DNA from: Bacillus safensis
GTDB taxonomy: Bacteria; Bacillota; Bacilli; Bacillales; Bacillaceae
Direction of reading: 5' to 3'
Length of the DNA: 60,600 nt
Assembly: GCA_030159235.1 (NCBI GenBank)
Contig: BSBG01000012.1
Coordinates: 1-60,600, forward strand
Shown here: one piece after another, positions 1 to 12,317 of the stretch
Layout of the letters: the number at the start of each line of letters is the position of its first letter
How positions within the stretch are numbered: the stretch's first letter is position 1
Notes under the pieces: model-generated
The model's input: the letters and a program-made list of their open reading frames with translations, nothing else
Told to the model about the DNA's origin: nothing
Databases searched by the model: none
Made by a program: the position numbers and the translations under genes

Positions 1-75
<75 letters not shown>

Positions 76-84
76 TTCTAGAAG

Positions 85-116
85 GATCAGTTCCATATGG
101 AACTGGTCTTTTTTGT
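85..116 (+). terminator. Intrinsic terminator of the rRNA operon
   Basis: A 12-bp stem (GATCAGTTCCAT paired with ATGGAACTGGTC, with one G-U pair) and essentially no loop is followed by a run of T. It sits 10 bases after the 5S end and should stop rRNA transcription before ctsR. Confidence 0.93.
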
Positions 117-129
117 GTTTTTAAGAGGT

Positions 130-158
130 TTGACACCATATAAATGTGGAAATAATAT
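130..158 (+). promoter_or_regulatory. Candidate upstream promoter of the ctsR operon
   Basis: TTGACA at 130-135 and TAATAT at 153-158 are separated by 17 bases, a near-consensus sigma-A promoter. The same stretch can be read as a poor sigma-B promoter (GTTTGA at 128, GGAAAT at 148). The B. subtilis clpC operon is known to have both a vegetative and a sigma-B promoter, so either reading is possible. Confidence 0.6.
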
Positions 159-177
159 TGTTAGTTGAGCGATTATC

Positions 178-206
178 TTGAAAAATCGATCGAAAAAATT
201 TATAGT
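178..206 (+). promoter_or_regulatory. Second sigma-A promoter of ctsR, next to the CtsR operator
   Basis: TTGAAA at 178-183 and TATAGT at 201-206 are separated by exactly 17 bases. Transcription would start near 213, inside the CtsR operator, so bound CtsR would block initiation directly. Confidence 0.65.
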
Positions 207-208
207 AA

Positions 209-236
209 GGTTAAAGTCAAATATAGTCAAAGTCAA
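209..236 (+). promoter_or_regulatory. CtsR operator (heptad repeats)
   Basis: Two direct heptads AGTCAAA (215-221 and 225-231) separated by three bases match the known CtsR box (R-GTCAAA-NAN-R-GTCAAA). They are flanked by weaker copies, GGTTAAA at 209-215 and AGTCAAT at 231-237. The site covers the predicted start of the proximal promoter, giving autorepression released by heat or by McsB-dependent inactivation of CtsR. Confidence 0.88.
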
Positions 237-252
237 TGGAGGAGGAGGCGGA

Positions 253-717
253 GTGGCACAAAATATTTCTGATATCATCGAGCAGTATTTGAAGGAAGTC
301 TTGGATCAGAACGGTCGAGAAATATTAGAAATTAAGCGCAATGAAATTGCAGATAAGTTTCAATGCGTACCTTCACAAATTAACTATGTTATCAATACAC
401 GCTTCACGAGCGAGAGAGGCTATATCGTTGAAAGTAAGCGTGGCGGCGGTGGCTATATCCGCATCATTAAAGTCAAAATGAATGATGAAGTCGACTTATT
501 GAACAACATTATTTCTCAAATATATCATCGTTTATCACAGGCTGCATCTGATCATATCATCATGCGTCTTGTTGAAAATAACATTTTATCTGAAAGAGAA
601 GCTAAGATGATGATTAGTGTCATGGACCGTTCTGTTTTGCATATCGATTTACCTGAACGAGATGAATTGCGGGCTCGGATGATGATAGCGATGTTAAATG
701 CTTTGAAATTAAAGTAA
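253..717 (+). CDS. ctsR: CtsR, class III heat-shock transcriptional repressor
   Basis: CtsR is a dimeric winged-helix repressor of the clp genes. The N-terminal half contains the helix-turn-helix and the glycine-rich wing SKRGGGGYIRI that binds the operator and senses heat; the C-terminal half (ERDELRARM region) is a four-helix dimerisation domain. I chose the GTG at 253 because a strong GGAGGAGG lies just upstream and it gives 154 residues, the length known for B. subtilis CtsR; an in-frame upstream ATG-like start would run through the operator. First gene of the ctsR-mcsA-mcsB-clpC operon. Confidence 0.97.
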   Translation: MAQNISDIIEQYLKEVLDQNGREILEIKRNEIADKFQCVPSQINYVINTRFTSERGYIVESKRGGGGYIRIIKVKMNDEVDLLNNIISQIYHRLSQAASDHIIMRLVENNILSEREAKMMISVMDRSVLHIDLPERDELRARMMIAMLNALKLK

Positions 718-731
718 AGCGGGTGAAAAGA

Positions 732-1289
732 TTGATTTGTCAAGAATGTAATGAGAGACCAGCCACTTTTCACTTTACGAAAGTTATAAATGGAGAAAAA
801 CAAGAAATGCACATATGTGAACAATGTGCAAAAGAAAACAGTGATTCATATGCTATGAGTGGAAACCAAGGTTTCTCGATTCACAACTTACTATCGGGCT
901 TATTGAATATTGATCCTAACTTCACCACAAGTGCTAATAAGGGATCATCCATTTTTCAAGAAGCGAGAGAAGTGGATCAGTGTCCTAAGTGTGGCTTAAC
1001 CTTTCAACAGTTCAGAAAAACAGGCCGTTTTGGCTGTGCAGAATGTTATCAAACCTTTGATCAGTATTTAAACCCTGTTTTGCGGAAAGTCCATAGTGGA
1101 AATACAATCCATAATGGAAAAGTCCCTAAACGAATTGCCGGCAGTCTGCATGTCCGTCGGAAACTTGAGTTAATGCAGCAAGAGCTGAAGCAGCTGATTG
1201 AACAGGAAGAGTTCGAAAAAGCAGCAGAAGTTCGAGATCAAATTCGTGCATTAGAGCATGAGCAATCTCAGCAGAGGGAGGGAGATTAA
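732..1289 (+). CDS. mcsA: McsA, zinc-finger activator of the McsB arginine kinase
   Basis: McsA activates the protein arginine kinase McsB and helps to inactivate CtsR during stress. The protein shows four CxxC pairs (CQEC at residue 3, then CEQC, CPKC and CAEC) for metal binding, and a C-terminal UVR-type coiled coil ([17 protein letters not shown]). A TTG start at 732 gives 185 residues, equal to the B. subtilis protein. The in-frame GTG at 723 lies within the ribosome-binding GGGTG and is an unlikely start. It lies 14 bases after ctsR and 4 bases before mcsB. Confidence 0.95.
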   Translation: MICQECNERPATFHFTKVINGEKQEMHICEQCAKENSDSYAMSGNQGFSIHNLLSGLLNIDPNFTTSANKGSSIFQEAREVDQCPKCGLTFQQFRKTGRFGCAECYQTFDQYLNPVLRKVHSGNTIHNGKVPKRIAGSLHVRRKLELMQQELKQLIEQEEFEKAAEVRDQIRALEHEQSQQREGD

Positions 1290-1293
1290 CGAC

Positions 1294-2385
1294 ATGTCGC
1301 TCCAGCATTTTATTCAAGACGCTTTAAGTCAGTGGATGAAACAAAAGGGACCAGAAAGTGACATTGTTCTAAGCAGTCGTATCCGGTTAGCGCGCAATCT
1401 AGAGCATGTTCGTTTCCCAACTCAGTTTTCTCAAGAAGAGGCTGAAGCTGTTCTCCAGCAATTCGAGCAGAAGTTTGCTAGTCAGGAAGTGAAGGACATT
1501 GGAAACTTTGTTCTGATCCGAATGAATGAAACGCAGCCTTTAGAAAAGAGGGTACTTGTTGAAAAGCATTTGATTAGCCCAAACTTAGCTGAATCAAGAT
1601 TTGGTGGCTGTTTACTTTCTGAAAATGAAGAAATCAGTGTAATGCTGAATGAAGAAGACCATATTCGGATCCAATGCTTGTTCCCAGGCTTTCAACTAGC
1701 CCATGCACTAAAAGCGGCTAATCAGGTAGATGACTGGATTGAAGAGCAAGTGGATTACGCGTTTACTGAAAAGCGAGGGTACTTAACAAGCTGTCCGACC
1801 AATGTAGGTACAGGTATTAGGGCTTCGGTCATGATGCATCTACCAGCATTAGCCCTTACAAGACAAATGAATCGGATTATTCCGGCAATTAATCAATTAG
1901 GTCTTGTGGTCAGAGGAATTTATGGCGAGGGCAGCGAAGCAATAGGGAACATCTTTCAAATTTCAAATCAAATGACACTTGGTCAATCAGAAGAAGATGT
2001 TGTAGATGACTTGAATAGTTTGACCGCGCAGCTCATTGAACAAGAGCGGTCTGCACGAAAAGCACTATATCAAACATCTAAAATTGAACTTGAGGACAGA
2101 GTGTACCGTTCCTTAGGGGTTTTGTCCAATTGTCGTATGATTGAATCAAAGGAAACAGCAAAGTGTTTGTCAGATGTGCGCCTTGGAATTGATTTAGGTA
2201 TCATTAAGGGGCTTTCAAGTAATATACTGAATGAACTCATGATTTTGACTCAGCCGGGCTTCCTTCAACAATATTCAGGAGGAGCCTTAGAGCCAAATAA
2301 ACGAGATATAAAACGAGCAGCAATTATTAGAGAAAGGCTGCGCTTAGAAATGCATAGGAATGGACAGGAGGATGAAACGATATGA
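1294..2385 (+). CDS. mcsB: McsB, protein arginine kinase
   Basis: McsB phosphorylates arginines on CtsR and on aggregated proteins, marking them for ClpCP degradation. It has a phosphagen-kinase fold: the SSRIRLARN segment near the N terminus, the CPTNVGTG loop carrying the conserved Cys, and near the C terminus the RDIKRA-type motif of the phosphoarginine allosteric pocket. The ATG at 1294 follows GAGGGAGGGAG and gives 363 residues, the family length. The gene end overlaps clpC by 4 bases (ATGA), suggesting translational coupling. Confidence 0.97.
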   Translation: MSLQHFIQDALSQWMKQKGPESDIVLSSRIRLARNLEHVRFPTQFSQEEAEAVLQQFEQKFASQEVKDIGNFVLIRMNETQPLEKRVLVEKHLISPNLAESRFGGCLLSENEEISVMLNEEDHIRIQCLFPGFQLAHALKAANQVDDWIEEQVDYAFTEKRGYLTSCPTNVGTGIRASVMMHLPALALTRQMNRIIPAINQLGLVVRGIYGEGSEAIGNIFQISNQMTLGQSEEDVVDDLNSLTAQLIEQERSARKALYQTSKIELEDRVYRSLGVLSNCRMIESKETAKCLSDVRLGIDLGIIKGLSSNILNELMILTQPGFLQQYSGGALEPNKRDIKRAAIIRERLRLEMHRNGQEDETI

Positions 2386-4817
2386 TGTTTGGAAGATTCA
2401 CTGAAAGAGCTCAAAAGGTATTAGCACTTGCACAAGAAGAAGCCATTCGCCTAGGCCATAAGAACATTGGTACAGAGCACATTTTACTTGGCCTTGTACG
2501 TGAAGGTGAGGGCATAGCTGCCAAAGCGTTAGAAGCACTGGGCCTTGTTTCAGATAAAATCCAAAAGGAAGTCGAAAGCTTGATTGGAAGAGGGCAAGAG
2601 GTGTCTCAAGCTATTCCTCACTATACGCCTAGAGCGAAGAAGGTCACTGAGCTTTCAATGGATGAAGCAAGAAAGCTAGGTCATTCCTATGTAGGAACAG
2701 AGCATATTCTATTAGGTCTTATTCGTGAGGGAGAGGGTGTCGCGGCACGTGTCTTAAATAACCTCGGAGTGAGCTTAAATAAAGCACGTCAGCAAGTCCT
2801 ACAGCTGCTTGGAAGCAATGAAACAGGTGCATCTGCGGCTGGCTCTAACAGCAATGCAAATACGCCAACACTAGATAGCTTGGCAAGAGATTTAACAGCT
2901 ATTGCAAAAGAGGACAGCTTGGACCCTGTCATTGGCCGAAGCAAAGAAATACAGCGTGTCATTGAGGTTCTAAGTAGAAGAACAAAAAATAACCCTGTGC
3001 TGATTGGTGAGCCTGGTGTTGGTAAAACAGCCATTGCGGAAGGTCTTGCACAGCAAATCATTCATAACGAAGTGCCTGAAATCCTGCGCGATAAACGAGT
3101 GATGACACTGGATATGGGAACCGTTGTAGCGGGAACGAAATATCGTGGTGAATTTGAGGATCGTTTGAAAAAAGTGATGGACGAAATTCGTCAGGCAGGA
3201 AATATCATTCTCTTCATTGATGAGCTTCATACACTCATTGGTGCAGGTGGAGCAGAGGGTGCGATTGATGCGTCTAATATCTTGAAGCCATCTTTAGCAC
3301 GTGGAGAGCTTCAGTGTATTGGGGCGACAACGCTAGATGAGTACCGTAAATATATTGAAAAGGATGCTGCGCTTGAACGACGTTTCCAGCCAATTCAAGT
3401 GGATCAGCCATCTGTTGATGAAAGTATTCAAATTTTAAGAGGACTTAGAGATCGTTATGAGGCACATCACCGTGTGTCCATTACAGATGAAGCGATTGAG
3501 GCGGCCGTGAAGCTGTCTGACCGTTATATCTCTGATCGTTTCCTTCCGGATAAGGCGATTGATTTAATTGATGAGGCAGGTTCGAAAGTCCGTCTACGTT
3601 CTTTCACAACACCGCCTAACCTAAAAGAACTAGAGCAAAAGCTGGATGAAGTACGCAAGGAAAAGGATGCGGCTGTTCAAAGTCAAGAATTTGAAAAAGC
3701 AGCTTCTCTTCGTGATACAGAGCAGCGTTTGCGTGAAAAAGTAGAAGTTACAAAGAAATCATGGAAAGAAAAGCAGGGACAAGAGAATTCAGAGGTATCT
3801 GTAGATGATATCGCAATGGTTGTCTCTAGCTGGACGGGAGTACCTGTTTCAAAAATTGCTCAGACGGAAACAGATAAGCTTTTAAATATGGAACAATTGC
3901 TCCACTCTCGTGTGATCGGTCAGGATGAAGCTGTTGTTGCTGTTGCGAAAGCTGTGAGACGTGCGCGTGCTGGTCTGAAAGATCCAAAACGTCCAATCGG
4001 TTCCTTTATCTTCTTAGGACCAACAGGGGTTGGTAAAACGGAGCTTGCAAGAGCACTCGCTGAGTCTATATTCGGTGATGAAGAATCAATGATCCGTATT
4101 GATATGTCTGAATACATGGAGAAACACTCTACATCTAGACTTGTTGGGTCACCTCCAGGCTATGTGGGCTATGAAGAAGGCGGACAGCTGACTGAAAAAG
4201 TGAGAAGAAAACCTTATTCTGTTGTACTTTTAGACGAGATTGAAAAGGCGCATCCAGATGTATTCAATATCTTACTGCAAGTGTTAGAAGATGGTCGTCT
4301 GACTGATTCTAAAGGGCGTACCGTCGACTTTAGAAATACGATTTTGATTATGACATCAAACGTTGGAGCTAGTGAACTGAAGCGAAATAAATATGTTGGC
4401 TTTAACGTGCAGGATGAAAGTCAAAATTACAAGGATATGAAAGGCAAAGTGATGGGCGAGTTGAAACGTGCGTTTAGACCTGAGTTTATCAACCGTATTG
4501 ATGAAATCATTGTCTTCCACTCGCTTGAGAAGAAACATCTAAAAGAGATCGTGTCTCTCATGTCTGATCAATTGACAAAACGATTAAAAGAACAAGACCT
4601 ATCAATTGAATTGACGGAAGCCGCAAAAGCGAAGATTGCCGACGAAGGTGTAGATCTTGAGTACGGTGCGCGTCCGTTAAGAAGAGCGATTCAAAAGCAT
4701 GTGGAGGATCGACTTTCTGAGGAGCTTCTGAAGGGCAATATTGAAAAAGGTCAACATATCGTATTAGATGTGGAAGATGGAGAAATTGTCGTAAAAACGA
4801 CGGCTGCTACGAACTAA
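2382..4817 (+). CDS. clpC: ClpC, Hsp100 AAA+ unfoldase of the ClpCP protease
   Basis: ClpC unfolds arginine-phosphorylated and adaptor-delivered proteins and feeds them to ClpP. In order: an N-terminal double Clp-N repeat ([16 protein letters not shown] and again near residue 85), AAA+ domain 1 with Walker A GEPGVGKT near residue 208, a UVR-like coiled-coil M domain ([14 protein letters not shown]), and AAA+ domain 2 with GPTGVGKT near 546 and a VGF loop for ClpP docking. Length is 811 residues, one more than B. subtilis. Last gene of the CtsR-regulated cluster. Confidence 0.98.
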   Translation: MMFGRFTERAQKVLALAQEEAIRLGHKNIGTEHILLGLVREGEGIAAKALEALGLVSDKIQKEVESLIGRGQEVSQAIPHYTPRAKKVTELSMDEARKLGHSYVGTEHILLGLIREGEGVAARVLNNLGVSLNKARQQVLQLLGSNETGASAAGSNSNANTPTLDSLARDLTAIAKEDSLDPVIGRSKEIQRVIEVLSRRTKNNPVLIGEPGVGKTAIAEGLAQQIIHNEVPEILRDKRVMTLDMGTVVAGTKYRGEFEDRLKKVMDEIRQAGNIILFIDELHTLIGAGGAEGAIDASNILKPSLARGELQCIGATTLDEYRKYIEKDAALERRFQPIQVDQPSVDESIQILRGLRDRYEAHHRVSITDEAIEAAVKLSDRYISDRFLPDKAIDLIDEAGSKVRLRSFTTPPNLKELEQKLDEVRKEKDAAVQSQEFEKAASLRDTEQRLREKVEVTKKSWKEKQGQENSEVSVDDIAMVVSSWTGVPVSKIAQTETDKLLNMEQLLHSRVIGQDEAVVAVAKAVRRARAGLKDPKRPIGSFIFLGPTGVGKTELARALAESIFGDEESMIRIDMSEYMEKHSTSRLVGSPPGYVGYEEGGQLTEKVRRKPYSVVLLDEIEKAHPDVFNILLQVLEDGRLTDSKGRTVDFRNTILIMTSNVGASELKRNKYVGFNVQDESQNYKDMKGKVMGELKRAFRPEFINRIDEIIVFHSLEKKHLKEIVSLMSDQLTKRLKEQDLSIELTEAAKAKIADEGVDLEYGARPLRRAIQKHVEDRLSEELLKGNIEKGQHIVLDVEDGEIVVKTTAATN

Positions 4818-4836
4818 TATAGTAAGAAAAAAGAGT

Positions 4837-4872
4837 GAGGCATACCAGTAAGGTGTATGCCTCCCTTTACTT
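4837..4872 (+). terminator. Hairpin after clpC, probable partial terminator
   Basis: GAGGCATAC (4837-4845) pairs with GTATGCCTC (4855-4863) across a nine-base loop, followed by an interrupted T-rich tail. The tail is weak, so some transcription probably reads into radA. The hairpin also covers the upstream in-frame ATG at 4857, an argument against starting radA there. Confidence 0.6.
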
Positions 4873-4910
4873 ATTTTCTGACCAGTATAAGGAGTTGTAT
4901 TCTTCAATCT

Positions 4911-6290
4911 ATGGCTAAGACAAAATCAAAATTTATATGCCAATCGTGCGGTTATGAGTCAGCCAAATGGATGGGGAAATGTCCAGGCTGCGGCACGTGG
5001 AACAGTATGACAGAAGAGGTCGTTCGCAAAGAGCCGGCAAACCGTCGAAGTGCTTTCAATCATTCTGTTCAAACCATTCAAAAACCTTCACCTATATCTG
5101 CAATTGAAACATCAGATGAACCCCGAATCAAAACGAATTTAGAAGAATTTAACCGAGTATTAGGAAGTGGAATTGTCAAAGGCTCTCTTGTTCTCATTGG
5201 CGGAGATCCTGGGATTGGGAAGTCCACATTATTATTGCAAGTATCAGCACAGCTCTCAGACAAAAATCAGAATGTATTATACATATCTGGTGAGGAGTCC
5301 ATTAAACAAACGAAGCTAAGAGCGGACCGCCTCGGCATAGAAAGCACCTCTTTACATGTTTTGGCTGAAACCGATATGGAGTATATAACGTCTGCTATAC
5401 AAGAGATGAAACCTGCTTTTGTTGTAGTGGATTCGATTCAAACCGTTTATCAAAGCGATATCACGTCAGCTCCTGGCTCTGTATCTCAAGTAAGAGAATG
5501 TACAGCGCAGCTGATGAAGATTGCCAAGACAAATGGTATTCCTATTTTTATCGTTGGACACGTGACCAAAGAAGGCTCAATTGCAGGCCCTCGCCTTTTA
5601 GAGCATATGGTGGACACAGTTCTTTACTTTGAAGGCGAGCGGCATCATACGTTTCGTATCTTGCGTGCGGTGAAAAACCGATTTGGTTCAACGAATGAAT
5701 TAGGGATTTTTGAAATGAGAGAGGAAGGGCTCACGGAAGTATTAAACCCATCAGAAATCTTCTTAGAAGAACGTTCAGCAGGTGTATCTGGTTCGTGTGT
5801 TGTTGCCTCAATGGAAGGAACAAGACCCGTTCTTGTCGAGATACAAGCATTAATCTCCCCAACAAGCTTTGGGAATCCGCGAAGAATGGCCACTGGTCTT
5901 GACCATAATCGAGTATCGCTGCTCATGGCGGTTTTAGAAAAACGTGTTGGACTGCTGCTACAGAACCAAGATGCGTATTTAAAGGTCGCAGGCGGTGTGA
6001 AGCTTGACGAACCGGCGATTGACTTGGCCATTGCTGTCAGTATTGCATCGAGCTTTAAAGATGCAGCGCCGCATCAAGCGGATTGCTTTATAGGAGAGGT
6101 TGGTCTGACGGGAGAAGTCAGAAGAGTATCAAGAATTGAACAGCGAGTGCAGGAAGCTGCGAAACTAGGGTTTAAGCGAATGTTTATTCCTCAGGCGAAT
6201 ATAGATGGATGGAAAAAGCCGAGAGGGATTGAGTTAGTTGGTGTAGAAAATGTAGCGGAGGCACTTCGAATTTCACTAGGGGGATCTTAG
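4911..6290 (+). CDS. radA: RadA (Sms), branch-migration DNA repair ATPase
   Basis: RadA is a RecA-like helicase that processes recombination intermediates and, in Bacillus, is reported to limit DisA activity. Visible features: an N-terminal C4 zinc finger (Cys10, 13, 24, 27), Walker [11 protein letters not shown] at 97-106, the RadA-specific KNRFG motif near 255, and a C-terminal Lon-like domain. The ATG at 4911 gives 459 residues, close to the usual 458. Its GGAG is about 16 bases upstream, further than normal, so the start is somewhat uncertain. It lies 2 bases before disA. Confidence 0.93.
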   Translation: MAKTKSKFICQSCGYESAKWMGKCPGCGTWNSMTEEVVRKEPANRRSAFNHSVQTIQKPSPISAIETSDEPRIKTNLEEFNRVLGSGIVKGSLVLIGGDPGIGKSTLLLQVSAQLSDKNQNVLYISGEESIKQTKLRADRLGIESTSLHVLAETDMEYITSAIQEMKPAFVVVDSIQTVYQSDITSAPGSVSQVRECTAQLMKIAKTNGIPIFIVGHVTKEGSIAGPRLLEHMVDTVLYFEGERHHTFRILRAVKNRFGSTNELGIFEMREEGLTEVLNPSEIFLEERSAGVSGSCVVASMEGTRPVLVEIQALISPTSFGNPRRMATGLDHNRVSLLMAVLEKRVGLLLQNQDAYLKVAGGVKLDEPAIDLAIAVSIASSFKDAAPHQADCFIGEVGLTGEVRRVSRIEQRVQEAAKLGFKRMFIPQANIDGWKKPRGIELVGVENVAEALRISLGGS

Positions 6291-6292
6291 AA

Positions 6293-7372
6293 ATGGAAAA
6301 AGAGAAAAAAGGAGCGAGAGAACTCGATCTCTTAGATATTGTACAGTTTGTGGCACCAGGAACACCTCTGCGAGCAGGAATTGAAAACGTCTTGCGAGCC
6401 AATACTGGAGGGCTCATTGTTGTTGGTTATAACGACAAAGTAAAGAGTGTGGTAGACGGAGGATTTCACATTAATTCTGCTTTCTCTCCCGCACACTTAT
6501 ATGAATTGGCCAAGATGGATGGGGCCATTATTTTAAGTGATTCTGGTCAAAAAATCTTGTATGCGAATACACAGCTGATGCCAGATGCAACCATCCATTC
6601 CTCGGAAACAGGCATGAGACACCGTACAGCTGAACGTGTAGCGAAGCAAACAGGCTGCCTAATCATTGCCATTTCTGAACGGAGGAACGTCATTACCTTA
6701 TACCAAGGGAATCGTCGTTATACGCTGAAAGATATTGGCTTTATTTTAACGAAGGCCAATCAAGCCATTCAAACACTTGAGAAATATAAAACCATTTTAG
6801 ATCACGCCATTTCTGCGTTAAGCGCCCTAGAATTTGAAGAGCTTGTGACCTTTGGTGATGTATTATCCGTGCTGCATCGCTACGAAATGGTACTCAGAAT
6901 TAAAAATGAAATCAATATGTATATCAAAGAGCTCGGAACAGAGGGACACTTGATCCGTCTGCAAGTCAATGAGCTGATTACCGATATGGAGCAGGAAGCG
7001 GCTTTATTTATTAAAGATTATGTGAAAGAAAAGATCAAAGATCCGTATGTTCTGCTTAAACAACTCCAAGATATGTCGAGTTTCGAGCTTTTAGACGATT
7101 CGATTCTGTACAAGTTACTTGGATATCCAGCTTCTACAAATATTGACGAATATGTGTACACAAGAGGATATAGATTACTTCACAAGATCCCTAGACTGCC
7201 AATGCCAATCGTCGAAAATGTGGTTGAAGCATTCGGTGTGCTCGATCGAATTATGGAAGCGGATGTACAAGAATTGGATGAAGTAGAAGGAATTGGAGAA
7301 GTAAGGGCGAAAAAGATAAAAAAAGGATTAAAAAGATTACAAGAAAAACATTATATCGACCGTCAGCTTTAA
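6293..7372 (+). CDS. disA: DisA, DNA-integrity-scanning diadenylate cyclase
   Basis: DisA makes cyclic di-AMP from two ATP and scans chromosomal DNA; branched DNA shuts down synthesis and delays sporulation. The N-terminal DAC domain shows the catalytic motifs DGA (76-78) and RHR (109-111). A helical linker follows, then a C-terminal helix-hairpin-helix DNA-binding domain ([12 protein letters not shown]). The 359 residues form a full-length protein. It starts 2 bases after radA, consistent with co-transcription and their known physical interaction. Confidence 0.97.
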   Translation: MEKEKKGARELDLLDIVQFVAPGTPLRAGIENVLRANTGGLIVVGYNDKVKSVVDGGFHINSAFSPAHLYELAKMDGAIILSDSGQKILYANTQLMPDATIHSSETGMRHRTAERVAKQTGCLIIAISERRNVITLYQGNRRYTLKDIGFILTKANQAIQTLEKYKTILDHAISALSALEFEELVTFGDVLSVLHRYEMVLRIKNEINMYIKELGTEGHLIRLQVNELITDMEQEAALFIKDYVKEKIKDPYVLLKQLQDMSSFELLDDSILYKLLGYPASTNIDEYVYTRGYRLLHKIPRLPMPIVENVVEAFGVLDRIMEADVQELDEVEGIGEVRAKKIKKGLKRLQEKHYIDRQL

Positions 7373-7396
7373 GAAGAGAAATTTTTCTCTATCACG

Positions 7397-7421
7397 GTTA
7401 AAAATGGATGAATATGGGTAT
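7397..7421 (+). promoter_or_regulatory. Candidate sigma-B promoter upstream of yacL
   Basis: GTTAAA at 7397-7402 and GGGTAT at 7416-7421, separated by 13 bases, fit the sigma-B consensus (GTTTAA, 12-15 bases, GGGTAT). They lie 105 bases upstream of yacL in the 150-base gap after disA. This would put yacL-ispD-ispF partly under general stress control. Confidence 0.55.
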
Positions 7422-7525
7422 ATTAATGATGGTTTTGTTTTCTGTTAATGATGATAGGAAACTTAAGCATATATCAATGTCAGATGAAGGTGGATTGACA
7501 GATGAAAAATAAAGGAGGTGAAGGT

Positions 7526-9329
<1,804 letters not shown>

Positions 9330-9332
9330 AAC

Positions 9333-9809
9333 ATGTTAAGAATAGGACAAGGCTTTGATGTACATCAATTAACAGAGGGAAGACCTCTCATTATCGGCGG
9401 GGTTACCATCCCCTATGAAAAGGGACTGCTTGGGCATTCAGATGCTGACGTACTGCTTCACACAGTGGCAGATGCCTGTCTAGGTGCGATTGCTGAAGGA
9501 GATATCGGCCGGCATTTCCCAGACACGGATCCTGAGTTTAAGGATGCAGATTCTTTTAAATTGCTGCAGCATGTGTGGGCACTTGTGAAAGAAAAAGGCT
9601 ACACACTTGTGAATATTGACTGTACCATCATGGCGCAAAAGCCAAAAATGGCACCTTACATTCAACCAATGTGTGAGAAAATCGCAGAAGCGCTTGAGGC
9701 AGATGTCACACAGGTGAATGTCAAAGCAACAACGACAGAGAAACTTGGATTCACAGGAAGAGGCGAAGGAATTGCCTCACAGGCAACAGTGCTTCTTCAG
9801 AAAAAGTAA
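9333..9809 (+). CDS. ispF: IspF, 2-C-methyl-D-erythritol 2,4-cyclodiphosphate synthase
   Basis: IspF cyclises CDP-methylerythritol 2-phosphate, releasing CMP. The metal site residues Asp9 and His11 are seen in GFDVHQL, with the third ligand His in the [11 protein letters not shown] segment. The C terminus holds the [18 protein letters not shown] motif typical of the trimeric enzyme. 158 residues, full length. Immediately follows ispD with 3 bases between. Confidence 0.97.
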   Translation: MLRIGQGFDVHQLTEGRPLIIGGVTIPYEKGLLGHSDADVLLHTVADACLGAIAEGDIGRHFPDTDPEFKDADSFKLLQHVWALVKEKGYTLVNIDCTIMAQKPKMAPYIQPMCEKIAEALEADVTQVNVKATTTEKLGFTGRGEGIASQATVLLQKK

Positions 9810-9817
9810 AATCCATT

Positions 9818-9846
9818 TTGATGAGAATGGGTTTTGATGATAAAAT
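9818..9846 (+). promoter_or_regulatory. Candidate sigma-A promoter of gltX
   Basis: TTGATG (9818-9823) and TAAAAT (9841-9846) with 17 bases between lie in the 94-base gap before gltX. Confidence 0.6.
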
Positions 9847-9903
9847 ACGTTTATAAAAAATTGGTGTCAGACAACATGATGCAGATGAAAGGAAGTTAAA
9901 CTC

Positions 9904-11355
9904 ATGGGAAATGAAGTGCGTGTTCGTTATGCACCGAGTCCAACTGGTCATTTACATATTGGGAATGCTAGAACGGCTCTTTTCAACTATTTGTTCGCAC
10001 GCAGTCAAGGCGGCAAATTTATTATTCGAATCGAGGATACGGATCAAAAGCGTAATGTAGAAGGCGGGGAAGAAAGCCAGCTTCGCCACCTGCAATGGCT
10101 CGGTATTGATTGGGATGAGAGCATTGATAAAGACGGCGGCTATGGTCCTTACAGACAATCAGAGCGTAATAATATTTACAAGAAATATTATGACGAGCTG
10201 TTAGAGAAGGACTTGGCGTATAAGTGCTATTGTACGGCTGAAGAGCTAGAGGAAGAGCGTGAAGTCCAAATCGCCCGCAGTGAAATGCCTCGATATTCTG
10301 GTAAATGCAGTCATTTATCAAAAGAAGAAGAGGACAAGCTGATTGCTGAAGGAAGAGAACCAAGTATCCGCTTCCGAGTGCCAAAAGGAGAAATCATCAC
10401 ATTTGACGACATGGTCAAAGGCGATATTTCATTTGAAACAGACGGCATCGGCGACTTTGTTATTGTAAAGAAAGATGGTACGCCAACTTATAACTTTGCA
10501 GTAGCCGTGGATGATCATTTGATGGAAATGACTCACGTTCTTCGCGGAGAGGATCATATTTCGAATACCCCTAAACAAATCATGATTTTTAATGCATTTG
10601 GCTGGGATGTTCCGCTATTCGGACATATGACGTTGATTGTGAACGAGAACCGCAAGAAATTAAGTAAACGTGATGAATCGATTATTCAATTCATCGAGCA
10701 ATATAAGAATTTAGGCTATTTACCAGAAGCACTGTTTAACTTCATTGCATTACTTGGATGGTCTCCAGTAGGCGAAGACGAACTGTTTACAAAAGAGCAA
10801 TTTATCGACATTTTCGATGTAAACCGACTTTCTAAGTCACCAGCTCTATTTGATATGCATAAACTGAAATGGGTGAATAACCAATACGTGAAAGCACTTG
10901 ATCTTGATCAGGTTGTGGCACTAACACTTCCGCATCTTCAAAAGGCAGGCAAGGTAAGCGAGCAGCTGACAGAAGAAGAAAACACATGGGTTCGCAAGCT
11001 TATTTCTCTGTATCACGAACAATTAAGCTATGGAGCAGAAATTGTTGAGTTAACAGAGTTGTTCTTTAAGGAGAAAATTGAGTATAATCAAGAGGCGAAG
11101 GAAGTCCTAGCAGAGGAGCAAGTACCAGAAGTCATGGCATCCTTTGCTGGCCAGCTTGAACAGCTTGAATCTTTCACACCTGATGAAATCAAGGCTGCCA
11201 TTAAAGCGGTACAAAAAGAAACAGGGCATAAAGGCAAGAAACTATTCATGCCAATTCGTGTGGCTGTCACAGGACAAACGCATGGCCCAGAACTTCCGCA
11301 AAGTATTGAATTACTAGGTAAAGAAACGGTATTAAACCGCATTAAACAAATATAA
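9904..11355 (+). CDS. gltX: Glutamyl-tRNA synthetase
   Basis: A class I aminoacyl-tRNA synthetase that charges tRNA-Glu. In Bacillus it is known to be non-discriminating and also loads Glu on tRNA-Gln, later amidated by GatCAB. The HIGH-type motif HLHIG is near residue 17, the KMSKS-type motif is KLSKR near 255, and an alpha-helical anticodon-binding domain forms the C terminus. 483 residues. Ribosome site AAAGGAAG. The next genes, cysE and cysS, lie beyond a T-box. Confidence 0.98.
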   Translation: MGNEVRVRYAPSPTGHLHIGNARTALFNYLFARSQGGKFIIRIEDTDQKRNVEGGEESQLRHLQWLGIDWDESIDKDGGYGPYRQSERNNIYKKYYDELLEKDLAYKCYCTAEELEEEREVQIARSEMPRYSGKCSHLSKEEEDKLIAEGREPSIRFRVPKGEIITFDDMVKGDISFETDGIGDFVIVKKDGTPTYNFAVAVDDHLMEMTHVLRGEDHISNTPKQIMIFNAFGWDVPLFGHMTLIVNENRKKLSKRDESIIQFIEQYKNLGYLPEALFNFIALLGWSPVGEDELFTKEQFIDIFDVNRLSKSPALFDMHKLKWVNNQYVKALDLDQVVALTLPHLQKAGKVSEQLTEEENTWVRKLISLYHEQLSYGAEIVELTELFFKEKIEYNQEAKEVLAEEQVPEVMASFAGQLEQLESFTPDEIKAAIKAVQKETGHKGKKLFMPIRVAVTGQTHGPELPQSIELLGKETVLNRIKQI

Positions 11356-11364
11356 AGAAATCGT

Positions 11365-11606
11365 TGCGAGGGAGAAGTACAATGTACTCGACCATCACAG
11401 AAAGAGTCTCCACTGGCTGAGAGAGACTTATGGGCAGACGTTGGAAATGCACCCTCAAGACCCTTGAGGAACACGTAAGTTAGTATGCAAGGGCGGTACC
11501 CTCCGTTATGGGATTAAGTTGAGAAGGCTGCAACAGAAGCAGCTTTTTAAACAGAGTGGAACCGCGTTTTCAAAACGTCTCTGTCATATGGCAGAGGCGT
11601 TTTTTA
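11365..11606 (+). promoter_or_regulatory. Cysteine T-box riboswitch with terminator
   Basis: The T-box core AGAGTGGAACCGCG is at 11554-11567. A terminator stem ACGTCTCTG/CAGAGGCGT (11575-11583 and 11592-11600) with a T run follows. Upstream is a stem I region with the AG-bulge segment (ACTGGCTGAGAGAGACTT), and TGC at 11448-11450 in a GAAATGCACC context is the likely specifier, a Cys codon. Uncharged tRNA-Cys would favour the antiterminator and switch on cysE-cysS and downstream genes. Its place inside the gltX-cysE gap lets cysteine supply control only the distal part of the transcript. Confidence 0.93.
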
Positions 11607-11663
11607 TTTGTCCAAAAAGAGAGCAAGTCTAAGAGAGATTGATGGGGAGAACGGGGGGAGCAT

Positions 11664-12317
11664 GTGTTTTTCAAAATGCTGAAAGAAGATATTGATACTG
11701 TGTTTGATCAAGATCCTGCTGCTAGAAGCTATATTGAAGTAGTGCTAACCTATTCAGGGCTTCATGCGATTTGGGCTCATCGTATTGCGCACGCATTTTA
11801 TAAGCGTAAGCTGTATTTTATTGCGCGAATCATTTCTCAGGTCAGCCGGTTTTTCACAGGGGTGGAGATTCATCCAGCGGCAACCATTGGCAGGCGGCTC
11901 TTCATTGATCACGGCATGGGCGTCGTGATCGGGGAAACATGTGAAATTGGAGACAACGTCACTGTTTTCCAAGGCGTGACATTAGGGGGAACAGGGAAAG
12001 AAAAGGGAAAGCGGCATCCGACCATTTTAGACGATGCCCTCATTGCGACAGGTGCCAAGGTGCTTGGTTCTATTACAGTTGGAAAAGGGTCCAAAATTGG
12101 TGCAGGGTCGGTTGTGTTAAAGGACGTCCCAGACCATTCCACTGTTGTAGGTATACCTGGGCGAGTGGTCGTTCAAAATGGAAAGAAAATCAATCGTGAT
12201 CTCAATCATCAAGATTTGCCAGACCCAGTTTCCGATCGTTTTAAAGAATTGGAACGAGAAATGGAAAAGCTAAAAGGTGAGCTGGCTTCATTGAGCAGAA
12301 AGGAAGAACAATCATGA
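11664..12317 (+). CDS. cysE: Serine O-acetyltransferase
   Basis: CysE makes O-acetylserine from serine and acetyl-CoA, the first step of cysteine synthesis. The C-terminal two thirds is a left-handed beta-helix of hexapeptide repeats ([20 protein letters not shown] onward) with the catalytic DHGMG and [11 protein letters not shown] segments. 217 residues, the short Bacillus form lacking most of the N-terminal helical domain of the enterobacterial enzyme. GTG start at 11664 after ACGGGGGGAG. The stop overlaps the cysS start by 4 bases. Confidence 0.95.
   Translation: MFFKMLKEDIDTVFDQDPAARSYIEVVLTYSGLHAIWAHRIAHAFYKRKLYFIARIISQVSRFFTGVEIHPAATIGRRLFIDHGMGVVIGETCEIGDNVTVFQGVTLGGTGKEKGKRHPTILDDALIATGAKVLGSITVGKGSKIGAGSVVLKDVPDHSTVVGIPGRVVVQNGKKINRDLNHQDLPDPVSDRFKELEREMEKLKGELASLSRKEEQS

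Noticed and set aside
178..252. N-terminal extension of ctsR
   Set aside because: Would begin within the promoter, translate the CtsR operator and the GGAGGAGG ribosome site; the GTG at 253 gives the family length.
239..252. Purine-rich GGAGGAGG tract as a repeat or G-quadruplex
   Set aside because: It is best explained as an extended ribosome-binding site for ctsR.
4857..4910. N-terminal extension of radA from an upstream ATG
   Set aside because: Lies in the right arm of the clpC terminator hairpin and lacks a ribosome site; RadA proteins begin at MAKTKSKF.
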